Source: Gonatopus flavifemur
Taxonomy: Eukaryota > Arthropoda > Insecta > Hymenoptera > Dryinidae
Reading direction: 5' to 3'
Length of the DNA: 64,000 nt
Assembly: GCA_018340375.1 (NCBI GenBank)
Contig: JAFFJZ010000029.1
Span: 2,604,001 to 2,668,000 of the forward strand
Shown here: one piece after another, positions 11,372 through 23,366 of the stretch
Layout of the letters: each line of letters starts with the position of its first letter
How positions within the stretch are numbered: the stretch's first letter is position 1
Notes under the pieces: generated by a model
The model's database searches: none
What the model saw: only the letters and a program-made list of their open reading frames with translations
What the model was told of the DNA's origin: nothing
Position numbers and translations under genes: made by a program

Positions 11372-12883
11372 ATGCCTGTTACACGATCTCCATCTATGAG
11401 AATGGAGGAAGAACTGGAAAAAATGAAACAAAAATTGACCCAATGTGGCAATTTGTTGCAACAAAAAGAAATAGAATTACAACAAAAAACATTAGATTTT
11501 CAACAAAAACAACAACAAATGGAGCATATGGCTAGAGAAGGAATTGAAAAACTCAGGGCAGAATTAGAAAGGACTAAGCATACAGAATCAATACAGAATC
11601 CAACCCAAGACACGTAGGTAAGAACACAGGTACAGGACTTAACGAATATAGTCAGAACTCTGATAGGCCAAGTAGAAGATATCACAGAGCAAACCCAACA
11701 AAATCGCAGTAGAATGAATATCGGGTCGCGAAATAATCATATCGGATTCAAAATCAAAGACGTAATAAATGTCGTACCGAGCTTCAACGGGAGAAACATG
11801 TCAGTAATTCATTTTATTCGCTGTTGTGAACGAGCGAGAAGCCTGACTCCTGAAAATTCAGAATATGACTTGGTATGTTGGATAAAAACGAAATTGAACG
11901 GTTCAGCTTATGATGCAATAGAAGACGGAGTTATTCAAGATTTAGACACCTTATGTCATAAGCTCCAGTCAGCTTTCGGTTGTTGTAAAACAGTTGAACA
12001 ATGTTTAGGGAATTTGGGAGAAATGACACAAAGAAGGGGAGAAAGTGTATTGGATTTTGTGAATAGGATCAAAAATATTAAATTCGAAATAGAACACGAA
12101 AATTCCAAGGTCCAAGTACCAATGATTTCTGATGTTAGGTTGTCAAATGCAATGTTAGAAAATTTTATTCGGGGATTAAACCCTGATCTTAGAATTCGGA
12201 TGGGAACACAAAGATATGATGATTTTTCTCAAGCAACTTCATCAGCTGTTAGAGTAGAAAAGGAAATGGAAAGGGATTCTTTAAAATTTCCATGGACAAA
12301 TAAGAGTTCTCTTAACTCAGGTAAAGCTTTTCCGAATAATTTTGAATCAAGACCAAGGAATGATCAGAAGGATTTCAATTCTAGGAATTTTCAACCGAAT
12401 CATAGTCAAAATAATAATCATTTCTTAAAGAACAACACATATACAGACAATAAAGCTTTTGCACAGGGCAGAGCTTTTCCGCAAAACCAAGTTCAAGGAT
12501 ATTTCAGTAACAAATTTGGTTCGAATCAACATACAGGTAATGGGGATGATAGATTTTTGAATAAAAATCGAACGAATAATGATAGAAACCGAAGAAATGA
12601 TTCATTTAACGTTCAAAGTAATTTTCAAACCAACGTAAAACCAAATTACAATCAATATGACTCTAAAACATCATGTAAATATTGTAAAAAATTAGGTCAT
12701 ACAATAGAAGAATGTAGAGTTTTGAAATACAAAAATAACTCGGGAAACGGAATGAATCATCCGAACGAAGGGGATGCTCGACGGGTGACCAGTATAGAGA
12801 CGCATCCCAGCTCAACACAGGAGCCCATAGGGAATATCGTCGAAAGCTCAATGATGGAAAGACCGAGCACGTCTTTCGGATAA
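11372..12883 (+). pseudogene. gag: Gag with one in-frame stop
   Basis: The start at 11372 opens a glutamine-rich coiled-coil (about residues 5-75: EELEKMKQKL then repeated QQK), followed in the same frame, after a single TAG at 11615-11617, by a capsid-like helical region (FIRCCERARSLTPENSEYDL onward), an N/F/Q-rich linker and one CCHC knuckle, CKYCKKLGHTIEEC, near 12670. The protein would form the particle and bind RNA through the knuckle. The frame ends at 12881 and overlaps pol in the -1 frame. The TAG is directly followed by GTAAGA, so TAG/GTAAGA also reads as a good 5' splice site; whether that is coincidence is open. Confidence 0.85.
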
Positions 12884-15800
12884 ATGCACTCACTGTGCCC
12901 AGAGTGTGCCTGAAACAAGATAAAAATAAACTATTATTGATGATAGATTCAGGTGCTGAAGTGAACTTATTGAAAATGTCAAAATACACGGGAACTTCTG
13001 ATAGTATAAACTCACAAGAGAAAATAACTCTCATGGGAATAAATCCTACAAAAATCTTTACATTGGGAACAGTAGAAGTCAACTTATTGAATGAAAGAAT
13101 AAAATTTCATCTCATTAATGATAACACATTAATCCCAACTGATGGTTTACTTGGAATTCCCTTTTTGAAACAAAACGAAATTATAATAAATTTCAAGAAA
13201 AATCATATGCAAAACAAAGAGTTTGTTATACCCTTCCTCAATGAAAATAATATTATATTACCCGCGAGATCCATATCAACAATAAAGGGAATACTATGCA
13301 ATCCTGAGATAGATGAGGGATTCATAGAGAATCATATGATTCAAAAGGAAGTCATATACGGGCAAGCCCTTGTGAAGAATAAAGAGGGAAAAGCCTTATT
13401 CAAAATCGCTAATACCACATCCGAGGATGTGAAAATTCAAACCCCTATCGTAGAATTAGAAGAAATCACAGTAATTAACTCAGATAAACACTTACGAATT
13501 GAGGGCTCCGAGGATGCCTTTGAAAATCACGATAATGTGTTAAATCAAATGTTCTCTGAGGAGACAGAAAATATTGATGGCACGCATGTCTTTAACATGT
13601 ATAAAGAGGGAAAGAAATCTGGTTATTATCATGAAACAAACTCAAATGAAAGTGCAAGCGATAGGACCTTACGAATATTGAATAAAATGAATACAAAAGG
13701 ACTAAATAAAGAAGAATATGAAAATGTTTACAAATGGATCTCTAATAGTGCTGATTTGTATCATCTTGAGAATGATAAATTGACCTACACCAATGTATTA
13801 AAATGTCCCATTCGATCATCCGAGGAAAAAGTCGTTCACAAAAAACAGTATCGGTATCCACCGATACATAAAGAAGAAATCATTAAGCAAACGAATGAAT
13901 TATTGCGTAACGAAATTATAGAGACTTCGTTCTCTCCTCATAATAGCCCATTGTGGATAGTTCCAAAGAAATCAGAAGAGGGTGAAAACAAGAAATGGCG
14001 CATGGTCATAGATTTTAGGGAATTAAATGAATTAACCATTACTGACACATACCCTTTACCAAACATTTCAGATATTTTGGATCAGTTGGGGGGTGCCAAA
14101 TATTTCTCGACTTTTGACCTTCAGTCAGGTTTTCATCAGATACTTTCAAAAGATGAGGGTAAAGAAAAGACAGCTTTCACGACACCGTTCGGACATTTTC
14201 AATACAAGAGAATGCCGTTTGGATTGAAAAATGCGCCGGCAGTGTTCCAAAGATTAATGGATTCAGTATTGTCAGGACTTCAGGGTACAGAATTGTTTAT
14301 TGATATTGATGATATTGTTTTGTATGCAAAATCATTAGAAGAACATGAAATTTAGTATAATAGATTAGTTAAACGACTAAGAACAGCAAATTTAAAACTA
14401 AATCCGGAGAAATGTAATTTCCTTAAGAAAGAAGTAGTATACTTGGGACATGTCATCGCGGAAAAGGGAGTTACTCCTGATCCCAAAAAGATAGTAGCGG
14501 TAGAAAATTTTCCCAAACCTCGTACACCTAAAAATATAAAACAATTCTTGGGGTTGGCTGGATATTACAGAAGATTTATAGAAAATTTCTCTTCAGTGGC
14601 CAAACCACTGACCGACTTATTAAAAAAGGATAAACTTTTCGTTTGGACCGAAGCACAAGAAACTGCATTCAATAAATTAAAAAACACCTTATGTTCTGAT
14701 ACGATACTCCAGTATCCTGATTCCTCCAAGCCTTTTCTTGTTACTACAGATGCTTCAGGCTATGCTGTAGGTGGCGTTTTGAGTCAAGGGGAAGTGGGAA
14801 AAGATTTGCCAATTTCATATTGTTCAAGACTCTTGAATAACGCAGAGAAGAATTATTCAACGATAGAAAAGGAGTGTCTAGCAGTAGTCTATGCCGTACA
14901 ATGTTTCAGACCATATTTATATGGGGAGAAATTCACCATCCTTACGGACCATAAACCCTTACAGTGGCTCCATTCTGTACGGGATCCATTGTCTCGGTTA
15001 TGGAAATGGAGAATGAAGCTTATGGATTTTCAATATGAAATATTATATAAGAAAGGAAAAGTCAATTTAAATGCGGACGCGCTTTCCCGTAACCCAATAG
15101 GAGAAATAACATTACCAATAGAATATGATGATTCCGATCTTTCAGACACGTCATTATTCAATTCTTCACCCATTGAAATGGAGAAAAAACCCACGAAACC
15201 CAAGATAATTAAAGAGGAAAAATTAACGAAGCGAGTAAAAATGAAAAATAGGGATGAGGTAGATTTAAAGGGAAATACAAATTCAGAAACTGTAGATTTA
15301 CCCATAATAGAACCATTGATCGAAAAGGAAGTTCTTCATGAGAAATCAGACACAAATTTTTCAGATCGAAATAATTCAGATATTTTGGATGAGTCATTCG
15401 ATGATTTGAGTGGAAAATTACATCTTAGCTCAGACATACAGGATGAAATATATAATTCAGTAGGGAATCATAATGAAAATTCAGATGATGAAACATCAAT
15501 TAATGAAGAACGAATTAAACGTGAAATGAATGAAAACTCTGAACATGACTCTCAAGATAACCCAATCAATTACGATGCTCTTGGGGAAGAAGCAGAAATG
15601 AATGACGAAATTGAAGATCCTTCCTCGTCGGACGATACATCCATAGGTGACGAAGAGATTTTCGAATCAGAAATTATAGATCGAGATCTGAAAATAAAAC
15701 GGTCGCGAGAGAATTTAATTAATGCAAAGGACTCTCATGTTATTTTTACTACATGTAAGATGCAAGGTTTAGACGAATTAACAGAAAACTACATCACCGA

Positions 15801-17071
15801 AAAGGGCCTGGATAGACCCATGGCGTTGAGGCTGTCAGTGCCAACAGTTATCGAACGGAACCATAAATATATAATTATTTTGCCTATCAAAGAGAGTTTA
15901 AGACATCCCCTTGATGAAGAAATCTCAAATGAAAATATAGAAGGATTACGTGGGGTTGTATATGAATTACAATTACCTAGTTTTTCGATTTTAAAATACG
16001 ATAAGATAGGAGGAATAACCTGGATGTCATTATGGTGCAAAATTCAAAACAAATTAGAGGATTTTGATATTACGATTACCATCTGTACAGGAGAAATTAA
16101 AACCCCGAAAGTAGAGGAGAGGTTACAACTAATTAAGAATTTGCATGAAAGTCCCATCAATGGACATAAAGGCGTGAACAAAACTTACACACGATTGAGA
16201 CAAAAATACTTCTGGCCCAACATGAAAACACAGGTCCAACAAATAATCAAACAGTGTGAAAATTGCCAATTAAGGAAATTAATTAGAGTCAAGACAAAGC
16301 AACCAATGATTTTGACCGATACTCCAGGGACATCATTCGAAAAGATATCCATGGATATTGTAGGACCCCTCTCTGAAGTAGATGGTTGGAAATACTATCT
16401 ATCCATTATATGCCTTTTGACCAAATATCTAGTTTGCATACCATTGTAAACTATAGACCGATAGGGGAAGCCATTTCCTGAATCCTGTACTAAGAACGTT
16501 GACAAGGAAATTCAAAATGGTACACGTAAAGTGCACAGCTTATAACCCACAAGCCAATGGTACGGTGGAAAGAGCGCATCATACCATCACAGAGTACTTA
16601 AAACAAAACTCGCACAGAAATGATTGGGTACACGCAATTTCCCATGCGACATATTCATACAATACCAGTGTACACGAGTCTACACTGTGTACACCTTTTG
16701 AGTTAATTTTCGGAAAATTACCCTTGAATATCACAGCTAATGTCGATATTTCAGAGGATATAAGTGAAACTTATACAGGATACTTAGAGAATTTGTTTAG
16801 AAGGATAAAAGAAATTCAGAAAATAGCACGGGAAAATGTGGAGAAATCCAAGAGAGAAAGCAAAAAATATTATGATCAAAGATTAAATGTAAAGAGATTC
16901 GACATTGGGGACTCGGTATACCTCTTGAAGGAACCAATCAAAAATAAATTCGCTGATCAATATATAGGACCTTATAAAATAATTGAAATTCTTGATAAAA
17001 ACAATGTAAAATTACAAATAGGAAATGGGAAAACTAAAATAGTTCATGGGAATAAGATGAGACTTGTATAA
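12880..17071 (+). pseudogene. pol: Pol: protease, reverse transcriptase, RNase H, integrase (broken)
   Basis: Protease: IDSGAEVNLL near 12943. Reverse transcriptase: VIDFRELNEL, YFSTFDLQSGFHQI, and FIDIDDIVLYAKS as the YxDD box. A TAG at 14353 interrupts the thumb but the frame continues to 16449. RNase H: TTDASGYAVGG, TEKECLAVVYA, LTDHKPLQWL, with NADALSRNP at its end. A ~220-residue acidic, S/D/E-rich linker (15100-15730) of unknown role precedes integrase. Integrase: an HHCC finger (HESPINGHKG ... CENCQ) and the first aspartate in MDIVGPL; then a frameshift and deletion between 16440 and 16500 remove the second catalytic aspartate; the glutamate region (NPQANGTVERAH) and the C-terminal domain follow to 17071. 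Enzymatically dead. Confidence 0.92.
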
Positions 17072-17162
17072 AATATATTTTGTAGGAATGTGAGATGTAT
17101 GAATCGAAGTTCTGTGTAAATGATATTACTGTTATAGATAAGGAACCACAACGGAAGGAAAG

Positions 17163-19121
17163 ATGGAGAAATGGTGGAAATTTATTTTTATACTGCTCTT
17201 TGTAAATATTGCACGAGCGCTTTATGGATATGACTGTGGCGGACGGAACTTGAACGTTACGACGTATAGCGCTAACGGGATAGGAGAATGTGGAGATTAC
17301 GTCAAAAATGTAACCACTAGCGTAGTGTACGCTCAAGTTCTGCAGCTGGCAGACTATGATCACCTCATGGTGAAACGTTGTAAAATACTGATAGATAGAA
17401 CAGTATATATATGTGGAAATATTGCATAATACGTGTCGATTGTGGAGAATGGCCGTATGGAGTACATAAAGGAGATCACCAAGGAGAAATGCGATCGGTT
17501 ACTGATAGATGGCGATGTCAGGATTATGGAAAATATATTACTTACCGGAATCAAACCAAATTCAACGGAGACACGATCTGTAACGTTGGCAGGTTCATTG
17601 AACGCCGATGGAAAATGCGAAGAAGCTTTATTTTCTAATGCGTATGGTACATGGAGTGATTCTGTTGTGCAGGCGACCGTCACTGTGACCATCGACGAGT
17701 ATCAGACAGCCGTAAATCTACGAGAAAACAAAATATTACTGAAATCTGGAGTGCATTGTTCATTACAAAAGGGAAAATGTATGGATATGGATGGCAGTTA
17801 CGTATTCTGGGACACCAACCCATCATCTTCGCGCAAATTTGAGGAGTATGACGTTTTATATGAGGGTTACGCCAATCGAATTGAAGGAAGTCAAACTATG
17901 TTTTCACTTACTCCTAAAGATACCATTTTCGTCCTAACTAAATTCAGTGGAGAAAATCAATGCGGACATACGTTCTATGGGACTGAACATCCCAGATTAT
18001 TCGTCTTTCAGACAACAAGAGAGAAAGCCTTTTTCAAGAAAAGAACATTGAATCCGGACAATATGGACATGTTCACTTACGTTAACTCTGAATTTGTATA
18101 CGTGGAAAATCATTTGAGAAACCAAATTGAAAAATTATACCATAATGTCCTACAACAACGATGTGAATTAGAAAAACAAATACTGCAACAAGCCTTAATG
18201 ATATCAAGAACAAATCCGGATGAATTTGTAAAAATTATAATGAAAGAACCAGGATATACTGCTATACCTTCAGGAGAAGTAATACATGTAATGAAATGCG
18301 TGGCAGTTGAAGTAAAACTAAGGCAAACTCAAAAATGTTTTTATGAATTACCAGTTTTCAAAAATAAAGAAGAAATGTACCTTATTCCAAATACAAGAGT
18401 GCTCACAAGGATTGGAACTGAACGAGGTTGTGATCCTATACTCCCAGTGATGTATAATATAAAAGGAAGTTGGCTCAGCTGGCCTCCTACACAACATCAA
18501 CAACCAGATCCTCAAACTATAACGCCATTAGAACCTCCAAAATGGGAATATGTGGTACCAGAACACCTCGCCACTAGTGGGATATATTCTACTCAACAAT
18601 TAAAAGAATATCGACAACATATTTTGTTCCCATCAGAACAGACAGCGATTCTCCATACTATTGCGAGAGGTGCTTCAGGAAGAGAAGTCCCACCAGGAAC
18701 AGTGTCCATGTATAATTTAGTGGATGTAGATACGATTGACAAATTAGCAGAATCTACTGGAAGGGAAATCTGGGAAAATCTGTTAATATTTGGACAAATC
18801 AGCTCTGCCGTATTCGGAGTGTTAACAATAATTTCGCTTCTTAAATGATTATTTGGGACTCTAATTCATGGTTACACACTTCATTCTTTGTATGGATGTA
18901 GTTTCCACTTATTGGGAGCGTGCTGTGGGTCTCTCACCCATCTGTTAACCCATCTTGCCAGGGGAGAACAAACTCCCAAAGAAGTGAGAAAGACCAAAAG
19001 ACTAAATAAATACAGAGACTTAATTGAAAAAGAAGATGAAAAGACAGTAGTGAAGCAACCCAAATTGCATGATACCTCCATTAATTTAGAAGAGGTTATA
19101 CAAGAAATTTATCCATTGTAA
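17163..19121 (+). pseudogene. env: Env: chuvirus-like class fusion glycoprotein (two stops)
   Basis: A start at 17163 gives a signal peptide (WWKFIFILLFVNIARA), then a mature start YGYDCGGRNLNVTTYS, several N-glycosylation sites and paired cysteines. A TAA at 17427 and a TGA at 18846 are in frame with coding on both sides, ending at 19121. Near 18290-18430 are KCVAVEVKLRQTQKC, CFYELPV and IPNTRVLTRIGT, arrangements I associate with glycoproteins of chuviruses and related arthropod negative-strand viruses rather than the baculovirus-F type Env of classic insect errantiviruses. A membrane segment lies near 18780-18845 and a basic tail follows. The family placement is from memory of motifs and should be tested. 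A TTTTGTAG acceptor-like site at 17085 could produce a spliced env RNA. Confidence 0.75.
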
Positions 19122-19141
19122 ATTCCAGGTAAAGAAAATTC

Positions 19142-19809
19142 ATGAACCACGACATTATTGCCCGAAGGACCTTAGAGGACCTACCTGTTACTTTTGGTGC
19201 TACGGTGACGCATTTCGAATCACCTGAGCTTTTCTATGTGACCACACCAGAGGACTATCACAGGATAGATTTGGCCGCTGTAAATGAGGATGAGGATGGA
19301 AAGGACCATTTCCGACTCCAACCAGAGGCTATGCAATTTGCAGGCCTATGTGCGGTGAAACATAACTCTTACTGGGAAAGAGTTTTATGGTTACACTTTT
19401 ATGGTTGGGTGATAATGGGAAATTAACAATAAAAAAATTAGACAGTTTGCATAGACTATCGTGGGAATTGACTAAAGCACCATGGAATGCCATACCATGT
19501 AGCATGATTGGATTGGAAAGTAGAAATGAAGAAGAATGGACTGAAGATCTTCTTCATTGGCTCAGAACCACCTTAGTTGGGGAAGAAGTTGAACTTTTAG
19601 AAAATAAAATGAACTATGATAGGAGTATGTTGGTAACGATAAGTAAGTGTGGTGTAGATGTGAATGATTCAGTATATCATTTAGAAGGCACCATGGGAGA
19701 ATGGAGAGAATACTTCATGGACTCTTTGGAGGTCGTGGAAGAGAACCCTGAATTGTTACCAAGGGTGAATCCAATGTATGACTTCTTGATAACCAGCCCT
19801 GCTGGTTAA
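19142..19809 (+). pseudogene. Tudor-domain accessory ORF of the retroelement (one frameshift)
   Basis: The ORF lies 20 bases after env and ends 45 bases before the polypurine tract, so it is inside the element. Its first frame (19142 to about 19386) has the extended-Tudor N-terminal strand VTHFESPELFYV, a helix, then GLCAVKHNSYWERV. A one-base slip in the T-run at 19384-19388 moves coding to the next frame, which continues with VTLLWLGDNGKLTIKKL, the AIPCSMIGL strand, EEWTEDLLHWLRTTLVGEE and MLVTISKCGVDVNDSV, the order of an eTudor (Tudor core plus SN-like) domain; stop at 19807. Tudor domains bind dimethyl-arginine tails of Piwi proteins. Here the usual DYGN turn reads DNGK, so two cage residues are lost and ligand binding is doubtful. 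About 220 residues in all; no other domain is visible. Confidence 0.75.
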
Positions 19810-19854
19810 GAGAAATTTCTCTTCCTTTCCGACACGCAAAGGAAGAAAATTTTC

Positions 19855-19870
19855 AAAGGAGGGGGGGAGA
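19855..19870 (+). promoter_or_regulatory. Polypurine tract
   Basis: AAAGGAGGGGGGGAGA sits immediately before the 3' LTR start TGTAACG, the expected priming site for plus-strand DNA synthesis. Confidence 0.9.
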
Positions 19871-21101
19871 TGTAACGTCCCGCCATGAAAAATTTTCGAA
19901 ATTTTATCACGACGATCGTTTTTCCACATGGAATATAAATTTCCCCATAAAGGAATTATAATTATTATTCTATAAATTTCTCCGTGAAGAATTAGTATTC
20001 ATAAGAGAACTCTTATTCAATAATAAGTAACAAGTTCCCGTTGAAACTAGATCAAATAATAATTAACATACTTAAATAAAATTACTAAGTTAATCCATGG
20101 AGAATTGTTCCATTTAATTGAACAGATTGAATGTCAGTGTTGAAAGTCCGTTTTAGAAATAAAATTGTCAGTTAAGTATAAGTGAAAGTGAAAAGGAAGA
20201 GTTCTTCTTGAAGTTCGACAACCTACCTTGATACTATCTCCTATCCATACTATCCAATCGTTCCGAGAATTGATTGATATCCAAAGAACAAGGTATTTTT
20301 TTTGTGTGTAAAGTTCATATTCGTGAAGTTGAGATAATAAATCAGACTTGTATTGATGATCCATATATATATATAGAACTAGTCAACTTTGATGAATCAG
20401 TGGAAAATTGAAGATTTCAAGTGAATTCTGCAATCACTCAGTGTAGAATTATTCCAAATTTTAATTTCGATTGTGATAAGAGCATAATGTGGACATAACA
20501 CGAGTTGTATTATTGTCTGGATGTTTGAAATTACTGTATGCATCGATTAAGAATACGGGCACCTGCGGAATTTGAACCATATATAATCAAACTACCACGT
20601 GTACCACATACTCATAAAAGATTCAATTCTTCTTCAATCCACGGACTTAGATTTTGATCTTCATTGACGGGACGTACCACAGAGGACCTCCTTCGAACAG
20701 CCTTCGAACCTGAAACAGTGAGTAAAATTTTAATTATTGTGAAGTAATTATAATTTGCAGAGATAGTTGTGTAGAATAAACTGACACTATATACGCTACC
20801 TCATTTTCCCCTAACCATGTGTCAAGGGTTTTACACAACTATAATCACGTTGATTATTATCATTTTCACAGTTTGTTTGATCATGTGCTCATATGATATT
20901 GAAATAGTCGGCGTGATAGTTGTTATTAAAAACTTTTTTCAGTGACGTACTGGGAAGAGTAACAGTAGAGTTTTGAGATGGAATAGTTTGGTTTACCTGA
21001 AACAGAAAGAGTGAAATTGAATTATAATAAACGATTTATATTGAATAAAATTTCATATTATAAATAAAGAAAATACGATTTGCTCCATCCAGGACGTCAC
21101 A
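19871..21101 (+). mobile_element. 3' LTR (1,231 bp)
   Basis: Starts TGTAACGTCCCGCC and ends CAGGACGTCACA, matching the 5' LTR apart from point differences and the ~1.8-kb segment missing after 20020 (join TTATTCAA/TAATAAGTAAC). The first 75 bases show about seven differences from the 5' copy, so the insertion is not recent. Confidence 0.9.
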
Positions 21102-21660
21102 CTGGCGAAATTTTAACCAATGATGCTCTATAGAACTTGATCACTCGTGACCAACTGATCGTTTGATCTTGAGTTGGTCAGACTTTGTTATAGGGACTTT
21201 ATATCAAGTTAAGTGGGTCCCCAATACATCGAATGCTCTTCATACCGAATGCTCATTGTACAAAAAATTTACATTTCGAACGTTGATAGACCGGAAGATT
21301 TTTGTGCCGAAGGTATTTGATAGGATAAAAACGATAATCCCGGGTGGATTCACAAGACTGACAGATCTGATTGGTTTCGATCTGGTGAGCTCTCGGTCTC
21401 ACTGACTTTCGGATCATAGATTTTCAGTACAAGGAATATTCGACGTATTGGGTGCACACATAACATTTCTGATCTACAATTAGATGTGGGTTTCCTGTCG
21501 CAAGCGCTAGGCAGAAACAGGTTGAAATGACAAAAACCCAAACAGAAACAAGCAGAAACAGATAACCTATTTCTGCCTGATATTTTTGAAAGAGGTGGAA
21601 ACAATTTTTTTTCCAAATAAAGTTGAATAAGTGTTATTAGAGCATGTTGAACTTCCATGA
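21102..21660. repeat. CCGAA/TTCGG word-rich repeat
   Basis: Between 21220 and 21480 short words such as ACCGAATGCT, TTTCGAACG, GCCGAAGGT and TTTCGGATC recur at irregular 15-30 base spacing. The same style recurs at 23850-23945 and 54960-55500. No coding potential is recognisable. Confidence 0.4.
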
Positions 21661-21663
21661 TCA

Positions 21664-23291
21664 AATGGAGAAACCATTATGGTCAATAATTGATAGGTAT
21701 TCTTCATTCTTGGAGTGACTTTGAAAGTGGCATCAATGAAAAAACGATTGTCACTGTCAACTGCAGACAGTTGGGCAAGGAAATCTGAATCCCAAAATAT
21801 AACGTTGACAAAATCTTCCTCGTAAAGTAGTTTTGTGGACATGGTATGATTTCCATAATTCAATATATCACGGTACTCTTCGGATTCCAATAATAAGCCC
21901 GATTCCTTCAAAGTCGCAGGTGGAGGAGGACGAGTTTTAATGATCCAAGAAGTTACGGTAGTTCTCATGGAATTCCATGATAGATAAGGCGTTACTTCAG
22001 GATATCTGATAGACGAAAAACGCACATCCATAAATGTTTAAGTAAGAGTGTATAGACCTAAGATAGTACACGAGAATCCTACATCAATTCTGAGCAAAGA
22101 ATCCTCGGACAGCTCTCTTAGAATACACAGAGTTCTTGAAGAGGTTTAAAAAGAACATTCGCGAGTTTTGCTAAAACTCTCAAACAATTCTCATTGAACT
22201 CTAAGGAAAACTCGAAAAAGTCTGCAGAATCAAATTCTTTCTGAAACTCTTCAAGAACTCATAGTATTCTAGAAGAGTTCATCAAGTTCTGAAATTATTT
22301 CCAAATCAAAATTCATAAAATATCTAGAAGGAACAGAAAACATCGGTGTTTGGACTCAGGTTTTGAGAAATTGTGTGGATGGAACAAAAGAGTAAAGTGA
22401 AAACACAAACATCAAACGATAACTGTCGTAACGTTCTTTGGGATGTTGGAATCCAGAAGTACAATTTGTCTTCAACTCTTCACTGAAGGAGCGTAAGGAT
22501 TGGGTGAGGTCGTCTGGAGCATGGGTGAGGTGAGGTTTGGTTACTTTAAAGTCACCCGAAGCATCAATCTGTCCTCTGGCATTACATCCATGCTCACGTG
22601 GTAAGCATTCCAAGTACCTTCATCAAAGCAAAAAAGATTTTCATTTGTATGATACCCAAATCCCAATGAATTATCAATATAATTTTAGAGCCAGTTTAGC
22701 ACGCCTCAGTTTACTCCAACTTGCTCCAAGTATTTTGGATTCGCTATTTCCATTGATGAAAACAAATTGTTTGGTTTGGTACAAATTGGAGCAAATTAAG
22801 GCACATAGAATGAACGAACCTAATATGGAGGCTTCTGAAGTACATTGGGGTAAGACCATGCTGAATCCACTTGGAAACAAGATGATCTAACATTGATGCA
22901 AAGTTCAAGTGACGGGGGAAACACATGTAGGCGACATATTTTCATCTATGACAAATATACAAACAACTTGTTTCCCAGTTCAATGAAGATGATATTGGCT
23001 ACTTGCTGAGTTCCAGTCGACTGAACTATCTATTTTTCCCAGCGGACCTGACCAAGTGACCATGATCAAACTTGGTCGGCTACTTCAAAAACCTCTTACG
23101 TTGCAAAGGCCTTTCAAGCTCTCACTTACACAGCACATTCCCATGATATTTATTTATCTCAATGTTATATAAATATATGGTTTTACTTACGTAACACCTT
23201 CAACTACTTTGTTTTTACAGTATTCAAAGCTGTCGAAAACGTATCCAACGGAGCAACGCTTGGATTTCCTTTTGGATTTTATTGGGGCCAT
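21664..23291 (-). pseudogene. MULE transposase gene with split FLYWCH finger
   Basis: Exon 1 (23291-23191) starts MAPIKSKRKSKRC and ends at a perfect donor (GTAAGT, 23190-23185). Exon 2 begins at 22617 after an AG, and the codon split across the join keeps frame: GYVFDSFEY on one side, YLECLPREHGC and PHLTHAP on the other, which together have the FLYWCH zinc-finger pattern (C-x6-C ... H-x2-H). Exon 3 (about 22030-21664) holds RFFIDATFKVTPRMKNTYQL, the first catalytic aspartate region of MULE transposases. The rest of the catalytic core is missing below 21690, so the gene is truncated. The second intron contains a word-type repeat (22050-22310). Confidence 0.75.
22050..22310. mobile_element. 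Inverted-repeat element with AGTTCTTGAAGAG words
   Basis: AGAGTTCTTGAAGAG near 22129 is mirrored by CTCTTCAAGAACTCAT near 22248, and the stretch between is filled with AACTCT, GAACTC and AGTTCT variants. It lies in an intron of the MULE gene. Exact ends are not clear. Confidence 0.5.
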
Positions 23292-23366
23292 GACCTTGAC
23301 AATGTTTGCATCTGAAAATGAATAATGTTTGTTGAGTTGTAGAAACACATGAGAATTGATTATGAT

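Larger units (their letters stand above)
8028..21101 (+). mobile_element. 13-kb Ty3/gypsy endogenous retrovirus-like element with extra Tudor ORF
   Basis: The element is bounded by LTRs that start TGTAACGTCC and end GGACGTCACA. Order: 5' LTR (8028-11077), gag (11372-12883), pol in the -1 frame (12880-17071), env (17163-19121), a Tudor-domain ORF (19142-19809), polypurine tract (19855-19870), 3' LTR (19871-21101). Pol has protease, reverse transcriptase, RNase H and integrase in gypsy order. It is an old copy: in-frame stops in gag, pol and env, frameshifts in pol and the Tudor ORF, a deletion in integrase, and visibly diverged LTRs. No target-site duplication is evident (AATCT before, CTGGC after), which suggests rearrangement at one edge. 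Confidence 0.9.

Noticed and set aside
22537..22890. 117-codon plus-strand ORF
   Set aside because: It lies opposite exon 2 of the MULE gene, where the minus strand has a clear FLYWCH pattern with matching splice sites.
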